This document shows, one piece after another, positions 31,843 through 40,997 of a stretch of DNA of 44,659 bases. Position 1 is the first letter of the stretch. Every line of letters begins with the position of its first letter. Origin of the DNA: Collinsella sp. GTDB lineage: Bacteria > Actinomycetota > Coriobacteriia > Coriobacteriales > Coriobacteriaceae. The DNA is taken from contig DXMJ01000001.1 in the NCBI GenBank assembly GCA_019414265.1, forward strand, positions 123,102-167,760. Direction: 5' to 3'. The position numbers and the translations under genes were made by a program. The notes under the pieces were generated by a model. The model saw only the letters and a list, made by a program, of their open reading frames with translations, was not told the DNA's origin and did no database searches.

Positions 31843-33189
31843 ATGATCGATCGCTATACCCGCCCGGAGATGGGACACATCTTCTCCCTCGAGAACAAGT
31901 ACGCCATTTGGCAGGAGATCGAGGTCCTGGCCTGCGAGGCCCAGGCGGAGCTCGGCAAGATCGGTATTTCTAAAGACGAATCCCAGTGGATCCGCGACCA
32001 TGCCAACTTTGAGAAGGCAAAGGTCGATGAGATCGAGGAAGTCACGCGCCACGATGTCATCGCCTTCCTGACCAACATGAAGGAGTACATCGACGCCGAT
32101 GTTCCCGAGGGCGACCCCAAGCCCAGCCGCTGGGTCCACTACGGCATGACCAGTTCCGACCTGGGCGATACGGCTCTGTGCTACCAGCTCACCCAGGCCT
32201 GTGACCTGATCATCGAGGACGTCAAGAAGCTCGGTGAGATCTGCAAGCGTCGTGCCTTCGAGGAGCGCAACACGCTCTGTGCCGGCCGCACTCATGGCAT
32301 CCACGCCGAGCCGATGACCTTCGGTATGAAGTTTGGCTCTTGGGCCTGGGAGCTCAAGCGCGATCTGGACCGTCTCGAGGATGCCCGCAAGAACGTTGCC
32401 TTCGGTGCCATCTCGGGTGCCGTTGGCACCTACAGCTCCATCGAGCCGTTCGTCGAGGAGTACGTCTGCGAGCACCTGGGCCTGGTCCACGACCCGCTGT
32501 CCACGCAGGTCATCAGCCGCGATCACCACGCCTACCTTGCCGGCGTGCTTGCTACTACAGCGGCCACCTGCGAGCGCATCGCGACCGAGGTCCGCAACCT
32601 GCAGAAGACCGATACGCTCGAGGCCGAGGAGCCCTTCCGCAAGGGCCAAAAGGGCAGCTCCGCTATGCCGCACAAGCGCAACCCCATCACCATGGAGAAG
32701 GTTTGCGGCCTGTCGCGCGTCGTGAAGGCCAACGCGCAGGTTGCCTTCGACAACGTTGCCCTGTGGCACGAGCGCGACATTTCGCACTCTTCCGCCGAGC
32801 GTGTCGCCCAGGCCGATAGCTTCATCGCGCTCGACCACATGTTCCAGTGCCTCATTCGCGTTATCGACGGCCTGCAGCTGTATCCGGCCCGCATGATGGC
32901 CAATCTCAACAAGACCCGCGGCCTCATCTTCTCCTCCAAGGTGCTGCTTGCCCTCGTCGATACGGGCATCACCCGCGAGGACGCCTACGCTATCGTGCAG
33001 GAAAACGCCATGGCCACCTGGCACGAGGTGCAGGACTGTGTCTCCGGCCCCACCTTTAAGGAGCGCCTCGAGGCCGATCCGCGCTGCACCGTCAGCCAGG
33101 AGAAGCTCGATGAGATCTTTGATCCGTGGGACTTTCTCACCCGCATCGACACGGTCTTCGATCGCCTGGAGCAGCTGAGCTTCGAGTAG
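31843..33189 (+). CDS. purB: Adenylosuccinate lyase
   Basis: Removes fumarate from adenylosuccinate and from SAICAR in purine synthesis; 448 residues. The family signature GSSAMPHKRNP is at 271-281 with the catalytic Ser on the mobile loop, and RTHGIHAEP carries a catalytic His. ATG 31843 follows AAGGAG; the frame is open upstream, but that part lies beyond the ribosome-binding site. TACAAT at 31793-31798 is a probable -10; no convincing -35 accompanies it. It sits directly after the tRNA-tail repeats. Confidence 0.97.
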   Translation: MIDRYTRPEMGHIFSLENKYAIWQEIEVLACEAQAELGKIGISKDESQWIRDHANFEKAKVDEIEEVTRHDVIAFLTNMKEYIDADVPEGDPKPSRWVHYGMTSSDLGDTALCYQLTQACDLIIEDVKKLGEICKRRAFEERNTLCAGRTHGIHAEPMTFGMKFGSWAWELKRDLDRLEDARKNVAFGAISGAVGTYSSIEPFVEEYVCEHLGLVHDPLSTQVISRDHHAYLAGVLATTAATCERIATEVRNLQKTDTLEAEEPFRKGQKGSSAMPHKRNPITMEKVCGLSRVVKANAQVAFDNVALWHERDISHSSAERVAQADSFIALDHMFQCLIRVIDGLQLYPARMMANLNKTRGLIFSSKVLLALVDTGITREDAYAIVQENAMATWHEVQDCVSGPTFKERLEADPRCTVSQEKLDEIFDPWDFLTRIDTVFDRLEQLSFE

Positions 33190-33198
33190 GGTTAACCT

Positions 33199-33214
33199 AA
33201 TTCGGCCGTTTGCG
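33199..33214 (+). repeat. 16-mer AATTCGGCCGTTTGCG, copy 2
   Basis: Between the purB stop codon and its terminator. Identical to 23862-23877. Confidence 0.4.
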
Positions 33215-33232
33215 GATGCATTCCAACCTTTG

Positions 33233-33265
33233 GCGCCTTGCCCATCTTGGGTGAGGCGCATTTTT
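33233..33265 (+). terminator. purB terminator
   Basis: A 12-bp stem with two G-U pairs (33233-33244 with 33248-33259, TCT loop) is followed by TTTTT (33261-33265). Confidence 0.85.
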
Positions 33266-33327
33266 ATCGCCGCATCAGCCCCGGGTATACAATGAAATCC
33301 GGCTGCTGTTTCGATGAAGGGAGGCTT

Positions 33328-34164
33328 GTGCCCGGACGTATCAAGCGAGCCGCCACCGTCTCGTTTGCGCTCATGCTCCTTGTTGCCGCCTGTGCGGGCG
33401 CCCTGACGTATACCGTTCGAAGCAGTTCTTCCTCCTCGAATGAAGCCGACAAAGATCTCCCGGTACTCAAAATCGGCGTTACGGATAACGACCCCTATGT
33501 GTATATCGATACCACGGGCGATTACGCCGGAATCGATATCGACATCGCCCGCGAGGCCTGCAAGCGTGCGGGGCTCAAGCCACAGTTTGTCGATATTGAC
33601 TGGAACGATCGCGACCGGCTGCTCGAAAACGGTGATATCGATTGCCTGTGGTGTGATTATTCTCCCTGTTATCGCGAGGATAAGTATTACTGGACCGAGC
33701 CGTATCTAACCGTGACGGTCTCGGTTGCCGCCAAGAAAACGAGTGGCATCAAGTCCTTGGCGCATCTCGATGGAAGCAAGACCATCGCGGTAATTGCGGG
33801 CTCGGTGAGTGAACGCCGATTGCTCGCAGGGGATCTGGAAATCTCGCCGAACGTGCAAATCAAATCGTATGGTTCTGCCGAACTCTGCAAAGCCGCCCTC
33901 GCCAAAGGGTATGTCGACTGTTGGATGGCGGACGTTCAGCCGCTTGACCGACTTGTCGCCCGGTATCCCGGCCTTTACCGCGTGTTCGCTGACAACGTTA
34001 TGACGGTTGATCTGGGCGTCGCGTTTGATGACGGCTATGAAGGACCGATCGTAAAGGATCTCAATACCGCATTGTTTGCCATGGACCGAGATGGCACGAT
34101 TGACCGTATTGTGGGCAATTACAAGACAGGAGCGACGACGGGCGGGCAAGGAGCAAATCCATGA
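33328..34164 (+). CDS. Solute-binding lipoprotein, family 3
   Basis: A 278-residue protein with a signal peptide ending in a lipobox (VAAC, lipidated Cys22) and a short Ser-rich linker, then a family-3 periplasmic-binding fold: LKIGVTDNDPYVYIDTTGDYAGIDIDIA near the start and GYVDCWMADVQPLDRL later. Such proteins bind amino acids or similar small polar ligands. GTG 33328 follows AAGGGAGG; the open frame upstream runs through the purB terminator and is rejected. No transporter permease or ATPase is adjacent. Instead the stop codon overlaps the start of a GGDEF protein (ATGA), suggesting a sensory rather than a transport role. Confidence 0.85.
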   Translation: MPGRIKRAATVSFALMLLVAACAGALTYTVRSSSSSSNEADKDLPVLKIGVTDNDPYVYIDTTGDYAGIDIDIAREACKRAGLKPQFVDIDWNDRDRLLENGDIDCLWCDYSPCYREDKYYWTEPYLTVTVSVAAKKTSGIKSLAHLDGSKTIAVIAGSVSERRLLAGDLEISPNVQIKSYGSAELCKAALAKGYVDCWMADVQPLDRLVARYPGLYRVFADNVMTVDLGVAFDDGYEGPIVKDLNTALFAMDRDGTIDRIVGNYKTGATTGGQGANP

Positions 34165-35960
34165 CAAATGATGAGCACCGCTTGCGTCGAAAGACTCTGA
34201 CCGTCATAGCTGTCGGCGTTATTGTCAGCGCTGTCTTGTTAGGCCTGTTGTATACGGTTGGAACCCATCGCTGCCTCGAAAAAACGCTTGGGTTTGGCCA
34301 AGAAACCATGGCGTTTTTGGAAAACGCTTGCGAAAAATATGACCGCTACGAACAGGGGAGAAAAACCGAAGAGACGCACGATTTGCTCGCCGCGATCGAA
34401 TCGTTTGCGACGTTCCTGTCCTCTGATCGCGTTGAGGTTAACGACGATCTTATCGAGCAATTTGTCCATGCCGAGAACCTTTCGGGGCTGATGGTCATGG
34501 ACTCCGATGGCCATATGGCTGCCCACTACGACATCGATGGTCGCGATCCGCTCATGTTGTGGCGAGAGGAGCTGGCCTGTGCGCCGGTCGCATCGATGTA
34601 TCAAGGTTCCAAAGTGACCTACTCAACTGTCGTCGAGCGCCGTGGTGTCGTTTTTGCCGTCTGCGCTATCCCGTATGGCGACGGCGTTGCCTTGGCATAC
34701 CGCTCATTTGTTTCCGATCCAGCGGACGACTATTCATATGCCATAGCCGACGTGCTTTCGAACAGCACCTTCCACCAGGGCCCCACGGTGCTTGTTATGG
34801 AGGATGCGGAGATTGTCTCATCCAACAGCGCCGATGCTGACGTGTCGCTCGCCCGATTCCTCACCAGCGCAGGGGTTGAGTGGAAAGACGATGGCCTAAC
34901 GCGCATCGAATATCGAGGAGACAAATGGTACGCGGTGCGTGCGGCATACAAGGACTACCGCCTGTTTGCGCTGTATCCCAAATCTGAGGTCATGTCTGGC
35001 AGGATCACATTTGTCGCCGCTGGCGTCTTGGTGTGCCTTGCGTTTTGGGTCGTGGTACTGTTGGCTCGAAATATCGTTGATCGCCGCAATTTGGTCGAAA
35101 AGGATAAACAGCTCGGCATTATCAATGCCATAAGCGCCATCTACGATTCGACCTTCCTTTTGCATCTCGACACCCTCGAGATCGAGGGAATCAATATGTC
35201 GCCGACGATAGCGAAGATATTTGCCGAGCACAGCGAGGCATATGACTTTATGGACACGGTCTGCCGGGATGTCGTGAGCCCCGAAAGCCGCGAAGCGGTT
35301 GTGGGACTCGTAGATATAAGTACGCTTCGCGAACGTATGGAGGGCGTACCGTACTTGGCTGCCGAGGTGCGAGATTGTCGAGGCGCTTGGTACTCGCTAC
35401 AGGTTGTCCCCCAGCATCGCGATGAGCAAGGCCGGCTGGAGTCGGTCGTCGTGGCGACGCACAACATATCGATGGTCAAACATGCCGAGGAGCTGACATA
35501 CCAAGACAAACTGACGGGGCTTCGCAACCGCAACTACCTTGAATCGCGCGGAGATAGCCTGGTAAACGAGGGCTTGCCCGTGAGCGTGATTATGTTGGAC
35601 TGCAATTATCTCAAGCGGACCAACGATATCTACGGTCACGAGATGGGGGATGAACTGCTGCGACGGACGGCGTCCGTGCTGCGGCGGGTGGCTGGTGCGG
35701 ATTACCTGCCGATGCGCGTTGGCGGCGACGAGTTTTTGCTGGTTTGCCCCCATACTGACAACGAGTCTGCGCTCGGGCTGGAACAGGATCTTCGTCTCGG
35801 TCTTGCCGCGGTAAGCGATGAGGCACTGACGGTCAGCGCATCGATTGGCGTGGCGACCGTCGAGACGGCTGGAAATACGCTGGCCGATGTATATCGTGTC
35901 GCCGACCACAATATGTATCGGGAGAAGCGCACAGTCCACGCACGGGGTACGGGCTGCTAA
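34161..35960 (+). CDS. Membrane diguanylate cyclase (GGDEF)
   Basis: A 599-residue protein. A membrane helix (about 11-33), an extracytoplasmic sensor of about 245 residues, a second helix (about 279-303), a PAS-like segment (about 310-440) and a GGDEF domain (LTGLRNRNYL onward; catalytic GGDEF at 521-525) are visible. The signature is intact, so synthesis of cyclic di-GMP is expected. The RxxD product-inhibition site is missing at its usual place before GGDEF. It overlaps the preceding solute-binding lipoprotein gene by 4 bases, so ligand binding outside the cell may set enzyme activity; this is inference. Confidence 0.92.
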   Translation: MTNDEHRLRRKTLTVIAVGVIVSAVLLGLLYTVGTHRCLEKTLGFGQETMAFLENACEKYDRYEQGRKTEETHDLLAAIESFATFLSSDRVEVNDDLIEQFVHAENLSGLMVMDSDGHMAAHYDIDGRDPLMLWREELACAPVASMYQGSKVTYSTVVERRGVVFAVCAIPYGDGVALAYRSFVSDPADDYSYAIADVLSNSTFHQGPTVLVMEDAEIVSSNSADADVSLARFLTSAGVEWKDDGLTRIEYRGDKWYAVRAAYKDYRLFALYPKSEVMSGRITFVAAGVLVCLAFWVVVLLARNIVDRRNLVEKDKQLGIINAISAIYDSTFLLHLDTLEIEGINMSPTIAKIFAEHSEAYDFMDTVCRDVVSPESREAVVGLVDISTLRERMEGVPYLAAEVRDCRGAWYSLQVVPQHRDEQGRLESVVVATHNISMVKHAEELTYQDKLTGLRNRNYLESRGDSLVNEGLPVSVIMLDCNYLKRTNDIYGHEMGDELLRRTASVLRRVAGADYLPMRVGGDEFLLVCPHTDNESALGLEQDLRLGLAAVSDEALTVSASIGVATVETAGNTLADVYRVADHNMYREKRTVHARGTGC

Positions 35961-36073
35961 TCTTGCCCCCACTAATCTATGCATCGTAGGATGTTGAATC
36001 GGTGCTTACGATAATAAGTCGGGCCAGGCGGGGATAATAGACGTCTGAAATTTCTTTCTGAGAGGGGATCTCA

Positions 36074-36337
36074 ATGATTAGTTTTGACTACAAGCCTCAG
36101 GGTGTATGCTCTCGCAATATCCACCTCAATCTTTCCGATGACGGCAGCAAAGTGCTGGGCGTCGAGTTTACCGGCGGCTGCGACGGCAATCTCAAGGCTA
36201 TCTCCAAGCTGGTTGAGGGTGCTCCTGCCGATCGCGTAATCGAGGTTCTCGCCGGTAATACCTGCGGTATGAAAAAGACCTCCTGCGCCGACCAGCTTAC
36301 CCGCGCTATCGAGGCCGCTCGCGCCGAGATCGCCTAA
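36074..36337 (+). CDS. TSCPD-domain protein (TIGR03905-like)
   Basis: An 87-residue protein beginning MISFDYKPQGVCSRNIHLNL, with GGCDGNL and NTCGMKKTSCADQLTRAIE. Four Cys in this arrangement match the small TSCPD-domain family, related to a C-terminal part of some ribonucleotide reductases. Biochemical role unknown. A GAGAGGGG ribosome-binding site precedes the ATG. The stop codon overlaps the next start (TAATG). Confidence 0.88.
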   Translation: MISFDYKPQGVCSRNIHLNLSDDGSKVLGVEFTGGCDGNLKAISKLVEGAPADRVIEVLAGNTCGMKKTSCADQLTRAIEAARAEIA

Positions 36338-37548
36338 TGGGTATCGCCGACCACATCAAGAACGGAATATCGCGCCGCGGCTTTGTGCTCGGTGGAGCTG
36401 CCGCGGGCGCTGCCACGGTACTTGCCGGATGCTCGAAAAAAACGGGCACCAGCGACGATGCCGCCGGCGAGCCGCAGGTTATCAAAGATGACTCAAAAAT
36501 CGTCTCGATTACGGATGAGTACGAGGCTGTCGAAATCGACCTCGAGCCTGCAGCTTCATGGACATTGCCTTTGGGTACGCTGCTGTATTACTGCGACGGT
36601 GATTACGCCGCGGCGATGATGGCGCCCGCATCGGCGCGGCATGCCAATACGCTCGGCATGCTCAACCTGGGCGACGGCTCACTCACGACGCTCGTCGAGG
36701 ATCCCGTGGAAGGTGCGGGGTATTCGTTTTACGATGTCCGCGCCGGCGATGGCGTATTTGCTTGGGTCGAGATGAACTTTGCGAATGCATCATGGAAACT
36801 CTATGCGCAAAATACGGCAGGTGCGTCGCTTGTCGGCGATGTGGTCGAGCTCGACCGAGGCGGCAAGGACTACGACCCGCCGCTGTTTACGGCGTTCGAA
36901 TCGTCCGTCATTTGGTACAAGATGCCTGCTGCAGGCGGCAATAAGACGAGTCACGACTCGTATTGCTACCGCCGCTCGCTCGACGAGGCAAAGGCCGAGG
37001 CCATTTGGAAGTCAACGGGCCGCTTTGCATCCGCCCCGCGTGTGAGTGACGGCATCTTGACCATTTCCCCGCGTGTGCGCAACGACGAGGGCGTCTACTA
37101 CGGCATGACGGCGATCGACCTGACGGACGGCAACAATACCAAGAGGGCTCAGCTGGTCCTTCCCTCATCGGTGTCTCCCTTCGAGGCCGTATATATGGGC
37201 GACACGTTTGTGTTCTCCATCGAGGCCACCTATAGCGGCGTGGGGAGCCTAGGCAACATGGGCACCTATATCGGTAACGAGAATGGGACGTTCCTATTCC
37301 TGTCGCGCGAGCCGCTTGCGTGTGCTGCCGGCAGAAAAGGCAAATATCTGGTTAAGGTTCAGGCATCGCATTTTCTGATCGATACCTCCGCCAAAACCTA
37401 TGGTTCGCTGCTGTCGCCCGACCGCGCTCTCGAATATGGCGATTATCCAGCTACGGCGGGTAAATCGAATACGTTTTTAACCTATGCCACGGTGCGTAAT
37501 AGCCAAGGAATTCCCGAGACGGTTACCGCCCGCCTGTTCTCTCTTTAG
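36337..37548 (+). CDS. Tat-exported lipoprotein, probable beta-rich fold
   Basis: A 403-residue protein with a twin-arginine signal (SRRGFVLGG, residues 12-20) and a lipobox LAGC (Cys32), so it is probably exported folded and lipid-anchored. The mature part has repeated strand-rich blocks (for example GYSFYDVRAGDGVFAWVEMNFA and FVFSIEATYSGVGSLGNMGTY, each given in part) suggestive of a propeller, without a recognisable catalytic motif. It is coupled by a 1-base overlap to the TSCPD gene. Function unknown. Confidence 0.8.
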   Translation: MGIADHIKNGISRRGFVLGGAAAGAATVLAGCSKKTGTSDDAAGEPQVIKDDSKIVSITDEYEAVEIDLEPAASWTLPLGTLLYYCDGDYAAAMMAPASARHANTLGMLNLGDGSLTTLVEDPVEGAGYSFYDVRAGDGVFAWVEMNFANASWKLYAQNTAGASLVGDVVELDRGGKDYDPPLFTAFESSVIWYKMPAAGGNKTSHDSYCYRRSLDEAKAEAIWKSTGRFASAPRVSDGILTISPRVRNDEGVYYGMTAIDLTDGNNTKRAQLVLPSSVSPFEAVYMGDTFVFSIEATYSGVGSLGNMGTYIGNENGTFLFLSREPLACAAGRKGKYLVKVQASHFLIDTSAKTYGSLLSPDRALEYGDYPATAGKSNTFLTYATVRNSQGIPETVTARLFSL

Positions 37549-37606
37549 CGCCGAGGGGTTAAAAGGGCGCCAACGGGGGAATAAACGCGTTGTAATTGTG
37601 AGTGCC

Positions 37607-37645
37607 GCCCGCCGAGCCGCCGCACTGTAGCGGTGCTCGGCGGGC
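37607..37645. other. Strong hairpin without T-tract
   Basis: A perfect 11-bp stem GCCCGCCGAGC (37607-37617 with 37635-37645) contains an inner CCGC/GCGG pairing. It lies between the Tat lipoprotein gene and the response regulator gene. No T-run follows on either strand, so termination by it alone is doubtful. Confidence 0.6.
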
Positions 37646-37700
37646 ATAGGTGCGTTAAAATGGGCTTGTTCTTAGCTAATTGAGACAGGGGGGCCGTGTT

Positions 37701-38423
37701 ATGGCTTCAGATGCAAAAAAGATTCTGCTGGTCGAGGACGAGAAGGCAATCCGTGACGCTGTCGCTGCCTATCTCGAGCGCGAGGGCTACTGGGTTGTTG
37801 GCGTCGGGGACGGCCAGTCTGCGATCGAGGAGTTCGAGAAGCACCAGTTCGACCTGGTTGTGCTCGACCTTATGCTCCCCAAGATTCCCGGCGAGCGCGT
37901 TTGCCGCACCATTCGCGACACCTCGGATGTCCCCATCATTATGCTGACGGCCAAGGGCGAGATCGAGGATCGCATCATCGGCCTTGAGCTTGGTGCCGAC
38001 GACTACCTGATTAAGCCGTTCTCGCCGCGTGAGCTCGTCGCCCGCGTCCGCGCCCTGTTCCGTCGTGCTCACCAGGCAGACGAGCCCGCCGTTGAGGTGC
38101 TCGACTTTGGCGATCTGGTCATCGATATCTCGGGCCACAAGATCTTGGTCGAGGACAAGGAAGTAGACCTGACTGCTTCCGAGTTTAAGCTGCTCACCAC
38201 GCTTGCTCGCCATCCCGGTCGCGTCTATAACCGTATGGAGCTGGTCGAGAAGGTGCTCGGCTATGACTTTGAGGGCTACGAGCGCACCATCGACAGTCAC
38301 GTCAAGAACCTTCGCGCCAAGCTGGGCGACGACCCCAAGAAGCCTAAGTGGCTCTACACCGTTCACGGCGTCGGTTATCGCTTCGAGGCTCCGGCCAAGA
38401 CCGATAAGTCGGACGAGAAATAG
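37701..38423 (+). CDS. OmpR/PhoB-family response regulator
   Basis: A 240-residue protein. The receiver domain has the acidic pair in VEDE, phosphoacceptor D56 (VVLDLMLP), Thr in MLTAKG and K105 (LIKPF). The C-terminal winged helix is of OmpR type (LTASEFKLLTTLARHPGRVY, then YERTIDSHVKNLRAKLG). ATG 37701 is preceded by a G-rich site about 8 nt away. It is followed 11 nt later by its partner histidine kinase. Confidence 0.95.
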   Translation: MASDAKKILLVEDEKAIRDAVAAYLEREGYWVVGVGDGQSAIEEFEKHQFDLVVLDLMLPKIPGERVCRTIRDTSDVPIIMLTAKGEIEDRIIGLELGADDYLIKPFSPRELVARVRALFRRAHQADEPAVEVLDFGDLVIDISGHKILVEDKEVDLTASEFKLLTTLARHPGRVYNRMELVEKVLGYDFEGYERTIDSHVKNLRAKLGDDPKKPKWLYTVHGVGYRFEAPAKTDKSDEK

Positions 38424-38434
38424 GGAAATCACAT

Positions 38435-40000
38435 ATGACACCTGCGCGCTTTGAAATTGGGCAAAAGCATAAGCAGGAGAACGAGGCGGGTTCCAAGGCA
38501 AGTTGGAACACGCCTCGTTCCGATTCACGGCCAGCGATGAGCTATCCCTCGCGCATGGCCTTGGCTTTTGCCCTGACGTCGCTCATGACGGTATTGGTGC
38601 TGGTGGGCGTTGTCTCCGTTGTGTGGGGTACCGTCTTTTCGGATTACACGCGCTCCAATATCGTCGAGATTGCCAATTCTGCCGCCGAAAAGCTTGCGAC
38701 GTCGTACGAGGAAAACGGCAACTGGACTGCGGGCGAGCTACGCACGGTCGCGACATCGAGCTTGGTGTCCGACGACCTGAGTATGCAGGTTGTCAACAAA
38801 AAGGGCGTTGTCGTCTATGACGACTCATGGCCTTCGGCAAGTGCGACCGCCGATGTGCGCGAGAGCGAATCGGCGTCGAGCAGCTCGAGCGGTAAAAAGG
38901 CCTCGCATAGCCCGGTCTCGTCGGCGCCCACCGACTCCGATAGCGTTGCCAACGTCGAAATCATAACGTCTTCTGGCGAGCATGTCGGACAGGTGAAGCT
39001 ATGGGCTATCGGCTCCGATGCCCTGCTCACCAAGGCGGATTCTGCGTTTAGGGAAAAGACTTTTAACGCCATGGCCCTTGCCGCGGTTGTTGCGGTCTGC
39101 ATCTCAGTTGTTATCGGATCGTTCGTGTCGCGCATGCTTACCAGACCGATTCATCGTATAACCAGCACAGCCAAGCAAATTCGCGACGGCGATTTGTCCG
39201 CTCGTACCGGTTTGCGCGGCGACGATGAAATCGATCAGTTGGGTGAGACCTTTGACGAGATGGCCACCTCGCTCGAGAAAGATATGAAGCACGAAAAGCG
39301 CCTGACCTCGGATGTCGCACACGAGCTTCGCACGCCGCTCATGGCCATGCTTGCAACGGTCGAGGCCATGCAGGACGGCGTGTATCCCACCGACGATGAG
39401 CATCTGGAGACGGTCGCTTCCGAGACGCGCCGCCTGGCTCGTTTGGTGCAGCAGATGCTCGACCTATCGCGTATGGAAAACAGCACGGCGCCGCTCAATC
39501 TCGAACCGGTGGACATGGTTCCCTTTGTGCGGTCTATCGTCAACGCTCAGGAGCGCCTATTTGTTGACCGCGATCTGCGCTTGCGCTTTGCTGACGAGAC
39601 CCAAGGTCACGACGATGTCGTCGAGGCCGATCCCGACATGATCACGCAGTGCGTCATCAACCTCATGAGCAACGCCATGCGCTACACCCCCGAGGGCGGT
39701 TGGGTCGTGGTGTCGGTGCTCAGTGACCGCAAGCATGTCAGTATTGCCGTTTCGGATACCGGTATCGGTATTGCCAAGGACGACCTGTCGCGCATCTTCG
39801 GGCGATTCTGGCGCGCAGATGCCAGCCGCGCCCGCGAAGCCGGCGGCCTGGGCGTTGGCCTCGCCGTGACCAAGCAAATCGTCGAGCGTCACCATGGCTA
39901 CATATCCGTGGAGTCGGAGCTTGGAAAGGGTACGACTTTTACGATTCATCTGCCTCGCGAGCACACGGCGGACGCGGCATCTACTACAATGGAGCACTAG
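38435..40000 (+). CDS. Sensor histidine kinase
   Basis: A 521-residue protein. It has a cytoplasmic lead of about 40 residues, a membrane helix (about 41-64), an extracytoplasmic domain with a Ser-rich stretch (about 145-160), a second helix (about 209-228) and a HAMP linker. The H-box is SDVAHELRTP with H296. The N-box is NLMSNAMRYTPEGG; the G-boxes are DTGIGI and GGLGVGLAV. All residues for autophosphorylation are present. It pairs with the upstream OmpR-type regulator; the signal sensed is unknown. Confidence 0.95.
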   Translation: MTPARFEIGQKHKQENEAGSKASWNTPRSDSRPAMSYPSRMALAFALTSLMTVLVLVGVVSVVWGTVFSDYTRSNIVEIANSAAEKLATSYEENGNWTAGELRTVATSSLVSDDLSMQVVNKKGVVVYDDSWPSASATADVRESESASSSSSGKKASHSPVSSAPTDSDSVANVEIITSSGEHVGQVKLWAIGSDALLTKADSAFREKTFNAMALAAVVAVCISVVIGSFVSRMLTRPIHRITSTAKQIRDGDLSARTGLRGDDEIDQLGETFDEMATSLEKDMKHEKRLTSDVAHELRTPLMAMLATVEAMQDGVYPTDDEHLETVASETRRLARLVQQMLDLSRMENSTAPLNLEPVDMVPFVRSIVNAQERLFVDRDLRLRFADETQGHDDVVEADPDMITQCVINLMSNAMRYTPEGGWVVVSVLSDRKHVSIAVSDTGIGIAKDDLSRIFGRFWRADASRAREAGGLGVGLAVTKQIVERHHGYISVESELGKGTTFTIHLPREHTADAASTTMEH

Positions 40001-40058
40001 CTTTTCGCTATTCGGTGAAGGAGGGGCCGCGTTCCTGCCGCTCCGAGTTTGCGAAAAC

Positions 40059-40085
40059 ATGCGGGAAAGAACCCGCATTTCTGTC
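40059..40085 (+). terminator. Weak terminator-like hairpin before purC
   Basis: A 7-bp stem ATGCGGG (40059-40065 with 40072-40078, loop AAAGAA) is followed by a short T-rich stretch. It could end the kinase transcript or act as an attenuator for purC. Confidence 0.45.
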
Positions 40086-40109
40086 GTATTTAGGTAAGGA
40101 GTGACTCAC

Positions 40110-40997
40110 GTGACAACGATGGAGCGTCGTCCGGATTCCCGTGGCAAGGTTCGTGATATCTACGATGCCGGCGAAAACCTTTTGATGGTCGCCACCGATC
40201 GCATTTCTGCGTTCGACTTTATTCTTCCCGACGAGATTCCGTTTAAGGGAGAGGTGCTCAACCGCATCTCGGCATTCTGGTTCGATAAATTTGCCGATAT
40301 CGTCCCCAACCACCTCGTCTCCATCGATCCGGCGGATTTCCCCGAGGAGTTTGCCGAGTATCGTGACTACCTCGCAGGCCGCGCCATGCTGGTCAAGAAG
40401 GCCCAGACGATTCCTATCGAGTGCATCGTCCGCGGTTATCTGACCGGTTCGGGCAAGAAGACCTATGACGAGAACGGCACCGTTTGCGGCATCCAGCTGC
40501 CCGAGGGTCTAACCGAGGCCTCCAAGCTTCCCGAGCCGCTGTTCACGCCGTCCACGAAGGCCGAGATCGGCGACCACGACGAGAACATTTCGTTCGAGCG
40601 TTGCTGCGAGATCGTGGGTGAGGATGTCGCCGCGCAGATTCGCGACCTGTCCCTCAAGATTTACAAGGCTGCCGCCGAGTATGCAGCGACCCGTGGCATC
40701 ATCATTGCCGACACCAAGTTCGAGTTCGGTGTCATCGATGGCAAGGTTACGCTGATCGACGAGTGCCTAACGCCCGACTCCAGCCGTTTCTGGCCCGCCG
40801 CCAGCTACGAGGAGGGCAAGATTCAGCCCAGCTACGACAAACAATTCGTCCGCAATTGGCTCAAAGCCAACTGGGATATGACGGGGGAGACCCCGCACCT
40901 GCCCGCCGAGGTCATCGATGGCACGTCCGAGCGCTATCGCGAGGCCTTCCAGATCATCACGGGCTCCCAGTTCACAAGCATGAAGGAGAACGCATAA
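40110..40997 (+). CDS. purC: Phosphoribosylaminoimidazole-succinocarboxamide synthase
   Basis: Makes SAICAR from CAIR, Asp and ATP in purine synthesis; its product is the substrate of PurB, encoded about 7 kb upstream. Length is 295 residues, of the longer subgroup. Motifs include RGKVRDIY, CIVRGYLTGSG, ADTKFEFG and DECLTPDSSRFWP. GTG 40110 lies 8 nt after AAGGAG; the GTG at 40101 overlaps that site and is rejected. The next gene starts immediately after the stop codon. Confidence 0.96.
   Translation: MTTMERRPDSRGKVRDIYDAGENLLMVATDRISAFDFILPDEIPFKGEVLNRISAFWFDKFADIVPNHLVSIDPADFPEEFAEYRDYLAGRAMLVKKAQTIPIECIVRGYLTGSGKKTYDENGTVCGIQLPEGLTEASKLPEPLFTPSTKAEIGDHDENISFERCCEIVGEDVAAQIRDLSLKIYKAAAEYAATRGIIIADTKFEFGVIDGKVTLIDECLTPDSSRFWPAASYEEGKIQPSYDKQFVRNWLKANWDMTGETPHLPAEVIDGTSERYREAFQIITGSQFTSMKENA

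Noticed and set aside
33238..33327. Earlier start for the solute-binding protein
   Set aside because: It begins within the purB terminator; a strong site precedes GTG 33328, which also gives a proper lipoprotein signal.
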